41,211 nucleotides of DNA from Maribacter sp. 4G9. Its GTDB lineage: Bacteria; Bacteroidota; Bacteroidia; Flavobacteriales; Flavobacteriaceae. Positions 34,059 to 41,211 of the stretch are shown piece after piece (positions within the stretch are counted from its first letter, which is position 1; each line of letters starts with the position of its first letter). Below the pieces are notes generated by a model, which saw only the letters and a program-made list of their open reading frames with translations, was not told the DNA's origin and searched no databases. The translations under genes and the position numbers were made by a program. Location: positions 1 through 41,211 of the forward strand of contig NZ_MDGL01000015.1 of the NCBI RefSeq assembly GCF_002742265.1. Reading direction: 5' to 3'.

Positions 34059-35432
34059 GCTTGCCGTTTCTTTTGGTTTTTTTTGCTCCGCTTTCCGAAC
34101 AAAGGAAAAGAATGTTTTGGGATATGCTGGTGACTCTCCAATTTCCATAACGGGATAGGCAAGAAAGTTTATGGGGCCTGCGTGAGGTCCGGGCTCAAAG
34201 CAAAGGTCACGTCCTTTTGTGAATTCAATACGATTTGCCGGATGTCTTCCAAAGTAATAGGTAGCAAGTGCCGTGTATTTATTGGCTTCACTAATATCTA
34301 CGGGCCACCATTTTCCTTCTGCAAAGAACTCCGCCCAACAATGATATCCGTCTATACCACCTTCATTACGATCTGAGGGTATGGAAGCGCCAACGCCAAA
34401 ACGAGATGGGATACCTGTGGATCTTGCCAGAGAAATGAAGAGGGAATGGAATTCGGTACAGTTACCGGTCATGGCATCACAGGCGTAAACGGCATCGCCA
34501 GTACCATACGTACCAGCTTTTACATATTTCATATTATCTATGATATAATCGTATAGGGCGCGTGCCTTCATAATGTCACCATCGTTTGGTTTTAGACCGA
34601 TGATGGAATCGGCTAGTGTCTGGAACCTATCTCCCAAGGGCATGAGACGACTGGGGTTCAAGTACCTTGAAATTGCAGCGTCTTCCTCATAGGGGTTTTT
34701 TTCCCGTCTTTTAACATGGTATGTAATTGCTATTTCCGTTCCACTCTGCTCAGGGGTAAGTTCTGCATACATCACCTTGTTGCCATAGACCTTTTCTTTG
34801 ATTATTTGATGTTCCACGGGAGCTTTAATGGCCAATTGCCCAATAGTTTGAAAGCGATCGCTCTGCGGAATGGGAATCCATATTTTTGCCGCTTCTTTTA
34901 TTTCTGGGATAGTGACCTGATAACGAAACTCAAAATTATCTTCGTCCTCTATGACACCCAATAGATCGGAGGTGGCATTTTCAATGGGTAATCGGTACCA
35001 TGTTTTGTCCTTTCGTTGTTTCCAGGTATAAAAAGGCTTGCCATTGAGTTTGTGCAAAGTTGTTTCGGTGACATTCATGTTGCCAGGTTCACCATTCAAG
35101 AAAAAATCTACATCGTATACATCACCGCTCACATCGGCAAGATCAACGCAAGCAAAATGTCTACCAGGTCCAAGATTGGAAAGGTACTCAGTATGCACGC
35201 GTACCAATTTTAGTCGCAATTCCTTACCATCTGCCGTCATGTTAAAATATCCGCCACCTTCGGCGACCTTCTTATCTATAATGGCCTTTATTCCTTTTTC
35301 AATATCGTCAGTAACCACTTTGGGGCTATTATTTTCGGCAATTGCTTCTTCATCATTTTTGTCATTCTTCTGAGTATTGCAGGCAAAAACAACTAATAGC
35401 GTGGCAAGAGAATATAGTTGGGAAATCTTCAT
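34050..35432 (-). CDS. Transglutaminase-like domain lipoprotein
   Basis: The 460-residue protein is exported through lipobox VFAC18. The N-terminal half (about 40-260) contains beta-rich segments including FRYQVTIPEIKEAAKIWIPIP, as in proteins with a pre-transglutaminase domain. The core domain has the papain-like triad C325 (GNCTEFHSLFISLARSTGIPSR), H364 (GYHCWAEFF) and D379 (WWPVDISEA). In bacteria such domains mostly act as proteases or amidases on cell-surface proteins rather than as cross-linkers. It is the first of three papain-fold-like exported proteins in a row on this strand. The 3' end overlaps the convergent GEHPSG lipoprotein gene by 9 bp. Confidence 0.88.
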   Translation of the reverse strand: MKISQLYSLATLLVVFACNTQKNDKNDEEAIAENNSPKVVTDDIEKGIKAIIDKKVAEGGGYFNMTADGKELRLKLVRVHTEYLSNLGPGRHFACVDLADVSGDVYDVDFFLNGEPGNMNVTETTLHKLNGKPFYTWKQRKDKTWYRLPIENATSDLLGVIEDEDNFEFRYQVTIPEIKEAAKIWIPIPQSDRFQTIGQLAIKAPVEHQIIKEKVYGNKVMYAELTPEQSGTEIAITYHVKRREKNPYEEDAAISRYLNPSRLMPLGDRFQTLADSIIGLKPNDGDIMKARALYDYIIDNMKYVKAGTYGTGDAVYACDAMTGNCTEFHSLFISLARSTGIPSRFGVGASIPSDRNEGGIDGYHCWAEFFAEGKWWPVDISEANKYTALATYYFGRHPANRIEFTKGRDLCFEPGPHAGPINFLAYPVMEIGESPAYPKTFFSFVRKAEQKKPKETASLP

Positions 35433-35700
35433 TGTGTCAACTGATTTTGTATCGTATGAATTTACGATTATTTCAGTGGAATTTTATAGTTGGTCTTATT
35501 TTCAGAATTTTAAGGAAGAATTATCCTCTCCCGTTCTAGCAAACCTACTCTCACCATACTAGGTTATAAAGTTTGTATCCTGATTATAGAGCCAAACATT
35601 GTTCCAAAAGCAATGCATTCGGGATTAAAATCGTTCTTTGAAGATAGTTTTACAACATGGGCATTTGATGCCTTTTTTTTTTAAATATCGGGCGCTAGTT

Positions 35701-36483
35701 TTACAAAACGGTACCATTTTCCAACCAACGTTGTAGAAGGACCTCATTATGTGAAATATCAACAAGATGAAATTTTTTGAATTTTGTAAACACCCGTGAT
35801 TCATTTAGTTTTTCCATACAGACAGAAACAGGTGAAAAATAGTTGGAATGAATTAAAAGTAATTCCCCGTCCCTTTTTAAAAGATAGCCCACGTGACCTT
35901 CATCAAAACCTATGAAATAGAGGCCTTCCTGGGTTAAACTATCGATTTCGGCCAAGGCATTTTCCGGAGTTTCTTGTACAACATTTTTAATTTTAGACCC
36001 ACAACTGATCATTTTTGCTTCATCGATGGGAGATTTTTGGGCCAAAGTATATCGATTTAGCTTTACACCCATATCACGTAAGGTGGTAGATATAAAATAT
36101 CCACATGCTATTTTTCCTTGATTGGGAACTTCTGTATGACCTCCAAAACTCCAAGGCGTGCCATACCAGTGCGGTAGGATTTCATTAACCAACTGATCGG
36201 TGAAGGCTTTTTTAACATGATCAAAGGAAATAGTGCCGTTCCTAAGGTCTTCCTGTAATCGTAACCGTAGGGATTTGACGGCCGCTTTGGTATTTGTGTA
36301 GGAAATGGCGATACTATCGGGGTCCATCTCATAAAGTGCTGTTTCCTTTTCGTTCTCCTCTTTTAATGCTACAGGAGGACGTATCATTTCCGATGCATAG
36401 GATACCTCCACATTTCTATCGGTGTTTACGGTCAAGGGAAGTGTAAAAATCAGGGAGAATAATAACGAAAGATAAAATATCAT
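35701..36483 (-). CDS. Exported NlpC/P60-like cysteine peptidase
   Basis: The 260-residue protein starts with a short hydrophobic signal (IFYLSLLFSLIFTLPL). Residues about 105-220 follow the NlpC/P60 pattern: YGTPWSFGG, then the catalytic cysteine C127 in KIACGYFISTTLRDMG (family DCSGF), then H197 in EGHVGYLLKRDGE (family HVGIY) and H212 in LLIHSNY (family IHAS). The helical part before it (about 50-100) is of unknown role. Family members cut gamma-D-glutamyl bonds in wall peptides. The substitution of the usual DCSG by ACGY means activity is uncertain. It precedes the transglutaminase-like gene with a 268 bp gap, so it may have its own promoter. Confidence 0.65.
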   Translation of the reverse strand: MIFYLSLLFSLIFTLPLTVNTDRNVEVSYASEMIRPPVALKEENEKETALYEMDPDSIAISYTNTKAAVKSLRLRLQEDLRNGTISFDHVKKAFTDQLVNEILPHWYGTPWSFGGHTEVPNQGKIACGYFISTTLRDMGVKLNRYTLAQKSPIDEAKMISCGSKIKNVVQETPENALAEIDSLTQEGLYFIGFDEGHVGYLLKRDGELLLIHSNYFSPVSVCMEKLNESRVFTKFKKFHLVDISHNEVLLQRWLENGTVL

Positions 36484-36583
36484 TTTTCTAGGTGCTAATA
36501 TATCTTATAATAAAGTAACGTATTCATTACGAACAAAGTACGTATAAATAGTTAAATTCCTGCACTTCAACTTCCCCTGTTCC

Positions 36584-37504
36584 TTAAATACTAAGGTTTA
36601 CACCCCACCAAACTTCATAATCCCTAGGTATTAATGGCCGGTAACTTTGAAATCCTTGATCGGCAATCTTGAGGCCTTCAATCTCATTTTTATCGTTTCG
36701 GACGTAACCGATGAAAATGAAGGAATGACCGTATGGGTCCAATTTCTTCACATCGACACCCTTTACCACTTTTTCATAGTCCTTTTGAAACCGCCAAACT
36801 TGCATCAGGGCCCCAGGTTGTAACTCTCCAGACCAAACACCCTTAGTATCGACCAGGGTTCCCATACCGGCATACGCCACGGCCCCCGCGTTTCCTTTGC
36901 CTCTATATGCTTCCGGAAGGCTTTTCCAGCCCTTTTTTGTATCGGAAGCGGATACATAGAGTAAATTGTAGACCTGTTTTGGAGTATACGTAGCTGTGCC
37001 CATATATTTGGGCAAATCCTGATAAATGGAATGGCCGTGAATCTCCTTATAAGCCTGTTCAAATCGATTCTTACTTACAGACAAACAATGACCATTGGGT
37101 TCCTTATTCTCGCTATTGATATAGTTTTCTAAAATTTTGAGAGCAACAGGACTTTTTGGTCTTTCATTCTCCGTTTCTTCCATCAAATTTGTCAAATCAA
37201 GGGTATCGTGCAGTATCAGCGAGTCTATGGAACCGGAAATGGAAACGGTCATATCCTTAGTAAAGCGGTTGATATATCCATGGTCGTCCAAAACATAGTT
37301 CCAGCCATTAGAATTCACTTGGTTGTTACTTTCCTTTTTAAGAACAAGATTCTCATCCGGTACGGCAAGGTTTGCTTTTTCTTTGACCTTCTTTGAAGAG
37401 GCACAACTAGTCAGAACCAATCCAATGGCAACAATACCTCTAAAACAATTACAGAACTTCCCAAGCCCTATGGATAACGAAATGCGGATCATTTTTTTGG
37501 CCAA
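36584..37504 (-). CDS. Lipoprotein with papain-like C/H/D arrangement, unknown family
   Basis: The 306-residue protein has lipobox VLTSC34; the hydrophobic region starts late, so translation may instead begin at the Met five codons in. A 100-residue N-terminal part is followed by a domain with C140 (NGHCLSVSKNRFEQAY), H260 (DPYGHSFIFIGYV) and D282/Q283 (IADQGFQ). PGALMQVW precedes H260 in the way a GD-L-x-F strand precedes the His in NlpC/P60 and CHAP domains. It looks like a wall-peptide amidase or effector-like hydrolase, but the family is not recognised. The gene starts 12 bp after the methyltransferase gene and probably belongs to its transcript. Confidence 0.6.
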   Translation of the reverse strand: MAKKMIRISLSIGLGKFCNCFRGIVAIGLVLTSCASSKKVKEKANLAVPDENLVLKKESNNQVNSNGWNYVLDDHGYINRFTKDMTVSISGSIDSLILHDTLDLTNLMEETENERPKSPVALKILENYINSENKEPNGHCLSVSKNRFEQAYKEIHGHSIYQDLPKYMGTATYTPKQVYNLLYVSASDTKKGWKSLPEAYRGKGNAGAVAYAGMGTLVDTKGVWSGELQPGALMQVWRFQKDYEKVVKGVDVKKLDPYGHSFIFIGYVRNDKNEIEGLKIADQGFQSYRPLIPRDYEVWWGVNLSI

Positions 37505-37516
37505 CGATTCTAATTA

Positions 37517-38242
37517 CTAGTCCTTCACAAATACCATACAGTGCTGCCATGGTAGGTTGTCCATATTTTGTTTTAAGGAAAGACCTGCAGCTTTCATTTC
37601 TGTAACCGCTTGTGCCTCGGTCATTTTATGGAGTTCCTTGATGGGCACGGAGGCATCCTCGCCCCGGTATTCGATAAGATACAATTCGGCTTCCGGTCGC
37701 ATCGCCTTTATGATGGATTGTATCATTTCCAGCGGATAATTGAACTCGTGGTAAACATCCACAAGCAAAACCTTATCCACTGAATTTTCACGGAGGTTCA
37801 CGGATTTTTCACTTCCTTGGACCAGCAGTACGTTTATTGAATTTCCTTCCATTTTTTTGGCCTCCATGGCGGCCAACATTTCAGGCTGAATATCTACGGC
37901 ATATACCATTCCGTCTTCGACCATGGGTGCCATTTTAAATACATGATAGCCGGAACCCGCGCCAATATCCGCAATGGTATCGCCGGGCTTAATATTCATG
38001 TTTTGAAGTAGTTTAGAGGTATTTTCCTCTTCCTCCCGCTCCGAACGCTCCAGCCAGGACATCCCTTGAAATCCCATGACATGGGCTATTTCACGCCCCT
38101 TGTACCATTTACCGATGCCGTTTGGGTCACCGCTTTTGTATTGATAGTCGGTAGAAGATTCCATTACCTGTCCCTTGCAGGAGCAAACCATTAGCAATCC
38201 TAGAAGTATTAATACCGATTTGTATTTCATTCCGATTTTCAT
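37517..38242 (-). CDS. Class I SAM-dependent methyltransferase with lipoprotein signal
   Basis: The 241-residue protein begins MKIGMKYKSVLILLGLLMVCSC, with a lipobox VCSC22, so it is predicted to be exported and lipid-anchored. The rest is an ordinary methyltransferase fold: IADIGAGSGYH (motif I), VYAVDIQPEM (after strand 2) and VDKVLLVDVYHEF (motif II-III). The preceding block GREIAHVMGFQGMSWLERSEREEEE is characteristic of a set of exported or periplasmic methyltransferases known mainly from genome sequence. How S-adenosylmethionine would reach it outside the cytoplasm is unclear. Only 11 bp separate it from the gamma-glutamyltransferase gene upstream, pointing to one operon. Confidence 0.8.
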   Translation of the reverse strand: MKIGMKYKSVLILLGLLMVCSCKGQVMESSTDYQYKSGDPNGIGKWYKGREIAHVMGFQGMSWLERSEREEEENTSKLLQNMNIKPGDTIADIGAGSGYHVFKMAPMVEDGMVYAVDIQPEMLAAMEAKKMEGNSINVLLVQGSEKSVNLRENSVDKVLLVDVYHEFNYPLEMIQSIIKAMRPEAELYLIEYRGEDASVPIKELHKMTEAQAVTEMKAAGLSLKQNMDNLPWQHCMVFVKD

Positions 38243-38253
38243 TTTTCACTCTA

Positions 38254-39957
38254 TTAATATCCTGCTGCCTGACCGTCCTTACGCGACTCCGATGCACCTG
38301 TATACACCTTGTTTTCCAAATCGACACCAATCGCCTGATAGCCTCCATACATGCCTACACCAAAGCCTATTCGGTGGCCTTTTTTCCGTAGTTCCCGTAG
38401 GATTTCTGGTTCAAAGCCTGTCTCCAAATTCAAGGTGCCCCCATTGCTCATTTTGGATCCTGTAGGTTGTGAACTTCCTGTGTGCCGCATTCTGGGTGCA
38501 TCCCCGGCTTCCTGTAAATTCATGCCAAAGTCAACCACGTTCACTACAATCTGCGCATGCCCCTGGGGCTGTACGGCCCCACCCATAAGCCCAAAACTGA
38601 CCCACGGTTTACCGTCCTTGGTGATAAAGGCCGGAATGATGGTATGGAAGGGACGTTTCCCCGGTTCCAGGGCATTCGCATGGCTAGGGTCTTGAACATT
38701 GAACATTTGCCCCCTGTTTTGTAGCACAAAACCCAATCCGTCCGGCACCATGCCCGAAGCAAATTCGGAATAAATACTTTGTATCAAGGAGACCATATTG
38801 CCTTCCTTATCGGCTACGGTCAAATACGTCGTATTCCCCGTTTCAATTTCCATATCCCCTGCGGGATAGGTATCGGCCGCTTTGTCCATGTTTATGAGCT
38901 TTCTGCGTTGTTCGGCATAGGCGTCTGACAATAGGGTTTCCAAAGGAATCTTGTTGAATTCAGGGTCGGCATAAAACTTCGCCCTGTCCTCGTAGGCCAG
39001 TTTTTTCGCTTCGGTGAGCACATGCAGGTATTCGGTACTACCCAATCCCATTTGGGCGATATCGAACCCTTCGAGAATGTTCAACATCTGAAGGGCCGCT
39101 GTACCTTGTCCGTTGGGCGGAAGTTCCCAAACATCATAACCTCGATAGTTGACGGAGACGGGCTCTACCCAGTTGGAAGTATGGCTAGCCAAATCTTCAA
39201 AACGTAGGAATCCGCCGTGCTTTTTCATATAACTGTCGATGGTCTTGGCAATGGTACTTTTGTAAAAGGCATCCCGACCTTCTTTAGCAATAAGTTGATA
39301 GGTATTGGCCAAATCGGTATTGACAAAAACTTCACCCTTCATGGGTGGACGGCCCTTTGGCATATAGGTGTCGGCAAAACCGGGCTGATTTTGAACCGAT
39401 TCATAATTGGATGCCATTTCATAGGCGATGACCTCGGACACGGGAAATCCATTTTTACCATAGTCAATCGCAGGTTTTAATACATCCTTCATGGCAAGCT
39501 TCCCGAATTTTTCATGCAATGTGAACCAGCCATCTACACAGCCTGGTACGGACACAGGCAAAGGACCATAAAATGGTACATATTTCATACCCTTATCAAT
39601 AAAGTAGTCAATGGATAGGGATTTGGGTGCCCGGCCACTACCATTGAAGCCGTATAATTTCTGTTCCATGGCCGACCATACGATGGCAAAAATATCGCCA
39701 CCAATACCACAACTCGCAGGTTCTACGAGTCCTAACACGGCATTGGCCGCAATGGCCGCATCCATGGCGGTACCGCCCTTTTTAAGGATGTCCAAGGCAG
39801 CCTGTGTAGCCAAAGGCTGACTGGTCGCCGCCATTCCATTTCGGGCCAGAATCTCGGAGCGCGTCGTAAAGGTTTCTCCGGTCAGTCGGTCTTGAGCATT
39901 CAATAGGGTTCCTATAGTAAATAGGGCCATAAATACAGGTACAAATTTCATTTTCAT
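38254..39957 (-). CDS. Exported gamma-glutamyltransferase family protein (glutathione hydrolase)
   Basis: The 567 residues begin with a signal peptide ending TLLNAQ at residue 22. The precursor would cleave itself before the nucleophile T376 in GNTTYLTVADKEGN, giving large and small chains. The glutamyl-binding arginine is in NGSGRAP near residue 109 and the oxyanion-side FGLMGGAVQPQGH lies near residue 470. The NGSGRAP and QPQGH forms indicate the YwrD/acylase-like branch, not the classical Ggt. It would cut gamma-glutamyl bonds of glutathione or wall-derived peptides in the periplasm. The next two genes on the strand are the methyltransferase and a papain-like lipoprotein. Confidence 0.9.
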   Translation of the reverse strand: MKMKFVPVFMALFTIGTLLNAQDRLTGETFTTRSEILARNGMAATSQPLATQAALDILKKGGTAMDAAIAANAVLGLVEPASCGIGGDIFAIVWSAMEQKLYGFNGSGRAPKSLSIDYFIDKGMKYVPFYGPLPVSVPGCVDGWFTLHEKFGKLAMKDVLKPAIDYGKNGFPVSEVIAYEMASNYESVQNQPGFADTYMPKGRPPMKGEVFVNTDLANTYQLIAKEGRDAFYKSTIAKTIDSYMKKHGGFLRFEDLASHTSNWVEPVSVNYRGYDVWELPPNGQGTAALQMLNILEGFDIAQMGLGSTEYLHVLTEAKKLAYEDRAKFYADPEFNKIPLETLLSDAYAEQRRKLINMDKAADTYPAGDMEIETGNTTYLTVADKEGNMVSLIQSIYSEFASGMVPDGLGFVLQNRGQMFNVQDPSHANALEPGKRPFHTIIPAFITKDGKPWVSFGLMGGAVQPQGHAQIVVNVVDFGMNLQEAGDAPRMRHTGSSQPTGSKMSNGGTLNLETGFEPEILRELRKKGHRIGFGVGMYGGYQAIGVDLENKVYTGASESRKDGQAAGY

Positions 39958-40233
39958 TTTTCAAAAACGTTTCTATTCGTAAAAAAATTGGTTATTACCT
40001 TTAAAGATAGCGATAGAAGCCTGAATTTTTATGGCACTTGGGTAAAAGTTTGTAATTGAAGTGAGGGAATTATTTATTGGGGAGGTTCAAGGAGTCCTTT
40101 TCAGCGTTCATCCTTCATTAGTAGAAGAAATAAATGGGTACAAACAGCTTACTTCAATGAAAAAACAACCTTGGTGATGATTTTATTGGCGTAAATAGAC
40201 CGCATATTTAGGGGCAATGGCCTGCTGTACGAA

Positions 40234-41007
40234 CTACAACTCCCTTATTTTCATATTACGGAACCACGATTCAAAATACCAGTTTTGGAGGGCTATTTTT
40301 CCCTTGGTCGACTTCCCAAAAGCGGATCGGTCCTTAAAATTGGATGCTGCGACCGTTTTTGACCATTCTGGAGATGACAAAACGGCTTCTGCGGTAAGAA
40401 TGCCATTGAGGTAAAATTGAATCTGGCCATCTTGTTGCACGATTTTGGCGGTGTTCCATTGTCCGGTGGGATTGGCCTTTGCCTCGTTTTTTTGTGGATA
40501 CAAGCCCCAAAGGCAGCCAGGCATTTTTAAGGGCGTATTTGTATCCATATGTTCAGGGTCCAATAGTTGATACTCCGGACCTGTCTCATAGGTCGCACCA
40601 TACTCTGGGGATTCCTGAACATTTATAAAAACACCACCATTGCCACGAAGGCCCATTTGCCACTCGAATTGCAGCTCGTAGTTCTCGAATTCGGTATCTG
40701 TTACCAAATCACCAAAGACTTTGATTTCATCGGTCGCGTTACAGTAAATGGTGCCATCCTTTACTCCCCATGCAGAATAGCGAGTAGAATCGGGTTTATT
40801 GAACAAATGCCACCCGTTCAGTGTCTCACCATCAAAAAGCAACCTCCATCCATGCTCTTTTTCAATATCCAACAATTGATTGTGAACCTTGTTTTTGATA
40901 GCGAGCTCCTTGGAGCGTTCAATTTGAAATTTCTTTTTGTCTTGCTGATTACAGGAAAAAACCAGAAGTAATATGCAGCATAAAAAACTAATGGAAATAC
41001 GTTTCAT
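40234..41007 (-). CDS. DUF1080 (3-keto-disaccharide hydrolase-like) lipoprotein
   Basis: The start at 41007 (MKRISISFLCCILLLVFSC) gives a lipobox at C19; the frame is open four codons upstream. The mature 238 residues form one DUF1080 concanavalin-like domain: GWRLLFDGETLNGWHLFNKPD, VKDGTIYCNATDE, NYELQFEWQMGLRGNGGVFINVQ, TYETGPEYQLLDPEHMD, and the closing FESWFRNMKIREL. Recent work assigns some DUF1080 proteins to 3-keto-glycoside hydrolysis; most remain unassigned. DUF1080, DUF6807 and PVC-type dehydrogenase domains often occur together in sugar-oxidising loci; here they lie at opposite ends of the window. An IS-like transposase starts about 115 bp behind its 5' end. Confidence 0.88.
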   Translation of the reverse strand: MKRISISFLCCILLLVFSCNQQDKKKFQIERSKELAIKNKVHNQLLDIEKEHGWRLLFDGETLNGWHLFNKPDSTRYSAWGVKDGTIYCNATDEIKVFGDLVTDTEFENYELQFEWQMGLRGNGGVFINVQESPEYGATYETGPEYQLLDPEHMDTNTPLKMPGCLWGLYPQKNEAKANPTGQWNTAKIVQQDGQIQFYLNGILTAEAVLSSPEWSKTVAASNFKDRSAFGKSTKGKIALQNWYFESWFRNMKIREL

Positions 41008-41121
41008 AAAAGTGGTCATTTGGTCATTTTGAATTGAAGTGGTTTAAACTTTTTTTGGATCGAAAGACAGGGTTGCAGAGATTTGTGTTGTGAAACATAA
41101 GTCAAACCAAAACAACCCTTT

Positions 41122-41211
41122 ATGTACTTTATTCTTGACAAAGATATGATAGAAGAATCAATAGTCGCATACCTTCCTTCACCTAGTCGTGGCTTTAACG
41201 TTACGGTACCC
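41122..41211 (+). CDS. 5' end of a probable IS5-like transposase, truncated by window edge
   Basis: A frame opens at 41122 and runs off the right edge with MYFILDKDMIEESIV followed by AYLPSPSRGFNVTVP. The pattern of an acidic N-terminus, a YLP motif and SRGF resembles the first 35 residues of IS5-related transposases of flavobacteria (DUF4096-type N-terminus). Too little is present to be sure. The element's left end should lie in 41030-41121, possibly at the GGTTTAAACTTTTTTT stretch at 41040-41055, but cannot be set without the other end. Confidence 0.45.
   Translation, partial: MYFILDKDMIEESIVAYLPSPSRGFNVTVP

Noticed and set aside
1..41211. Composite transposon or integrative element spanning the window
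   Set aside because: The two edge IS elements are of different families and no integrase, attachment site duplication or transfer genes are present.

Overview
The window reads as chromosomal DNA of a marine-type flavobacterium (Bacteroidota, family Flavobacteriaceae). This is inferred from moderately AT-rich intergenic DNA, many exported proteins whose signal peptides end in AQ or carry short SC-type lipoboxes, families typical of the group (DUF6807/PVC-type dehydrogenase-cytochrome fusion, DUF1080, BNR-repeat and CocE secreted proteins, AsmA-like giants), and dispersed flavobacterial-type intergenic hairpins. No rRNA, tRNA, CRISPR array or phage module was seen. The window is cut at both ends inside insertion sequences: an IS21-type end with the first codons of istA on the left (1-185) and what looks like the 5' end of an IS5-like transposase on the right (41122-41211).

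Layout. 0.2-5.5 kb: a 1298-residue lipoprotein fusing a DUF6807 domain, a PVC-type propeller dehydrogenase, HEAT repeats and cytochrome c, with a decayed DUF6807 fragment and a small lipoprotein upstream. This block lies between two diverged copies of a ~116 bp hairpin-bearing repeat; the second copy leads into a ~360 nt multi-hairpin locus without a gene. 5.5-8.4 kb: a three-gene unit of purine permease, signal-peptide-bearing MTA/SAH nucleosidase and DJ-1/PfpI protein. 8.5-14.1 kb: an AsmA-like protein, a serine-hydrolase lipoprotein and an Arg/Asp-rich secreted protein. 14.1-15.5 kb: a small secreted protein and a protein resembling a caspase/CHAT fold that lacks the expected catalytic residues, with a decayed 3' copy nearby. 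15.6-20.8 kb: a BNR-repeat secreted protein and a CocE-type hydrolase. 21.5-25.4 kb: SDR, aldehyde dehydrogenase and zinc-independent quinone/enone reductase, a carbonyl-handling set. 25.8-28.9 kb: exported M24 and M1 aminopeptidases. 29-33 kb: TauE/SafE permease, L-serine dehydratase and a GAF histidine kinase with no adjacent regulator. 33.7-40 kb: a GEHPSG-repeat lipoprotein facing a run of exported proteins: transglutaminase-like, NlpC/P60-like, another C/H/D papain-like lipoprotein, a lipoprotein methyltransferase and a gamma-glutamyltransferase. 40.2-41 kb: a DUF1080 lipoprotein.

How the parts may work together (inference). Much of the window is periplasmic or outer-membrane degradation: aminopeptidases, gamma-glutamyltransferase, NlpC/P60-like hydrolase and serine dehydratase could feed on peptides, glutathione or wall fragments; the DUF6807/DUF1080 proteins point to sugar-derivative oxidation or hydrolysis; the nucleosidase-permease pair could release adenine outside the cytoplasm and import it. 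A second theme is genome decay by local duplication: at least three, possibly four, genes have a broken partial copy within about 2 kb, and two ~100 bp inverted repeats bracket the 18.8-28.9 kb block.
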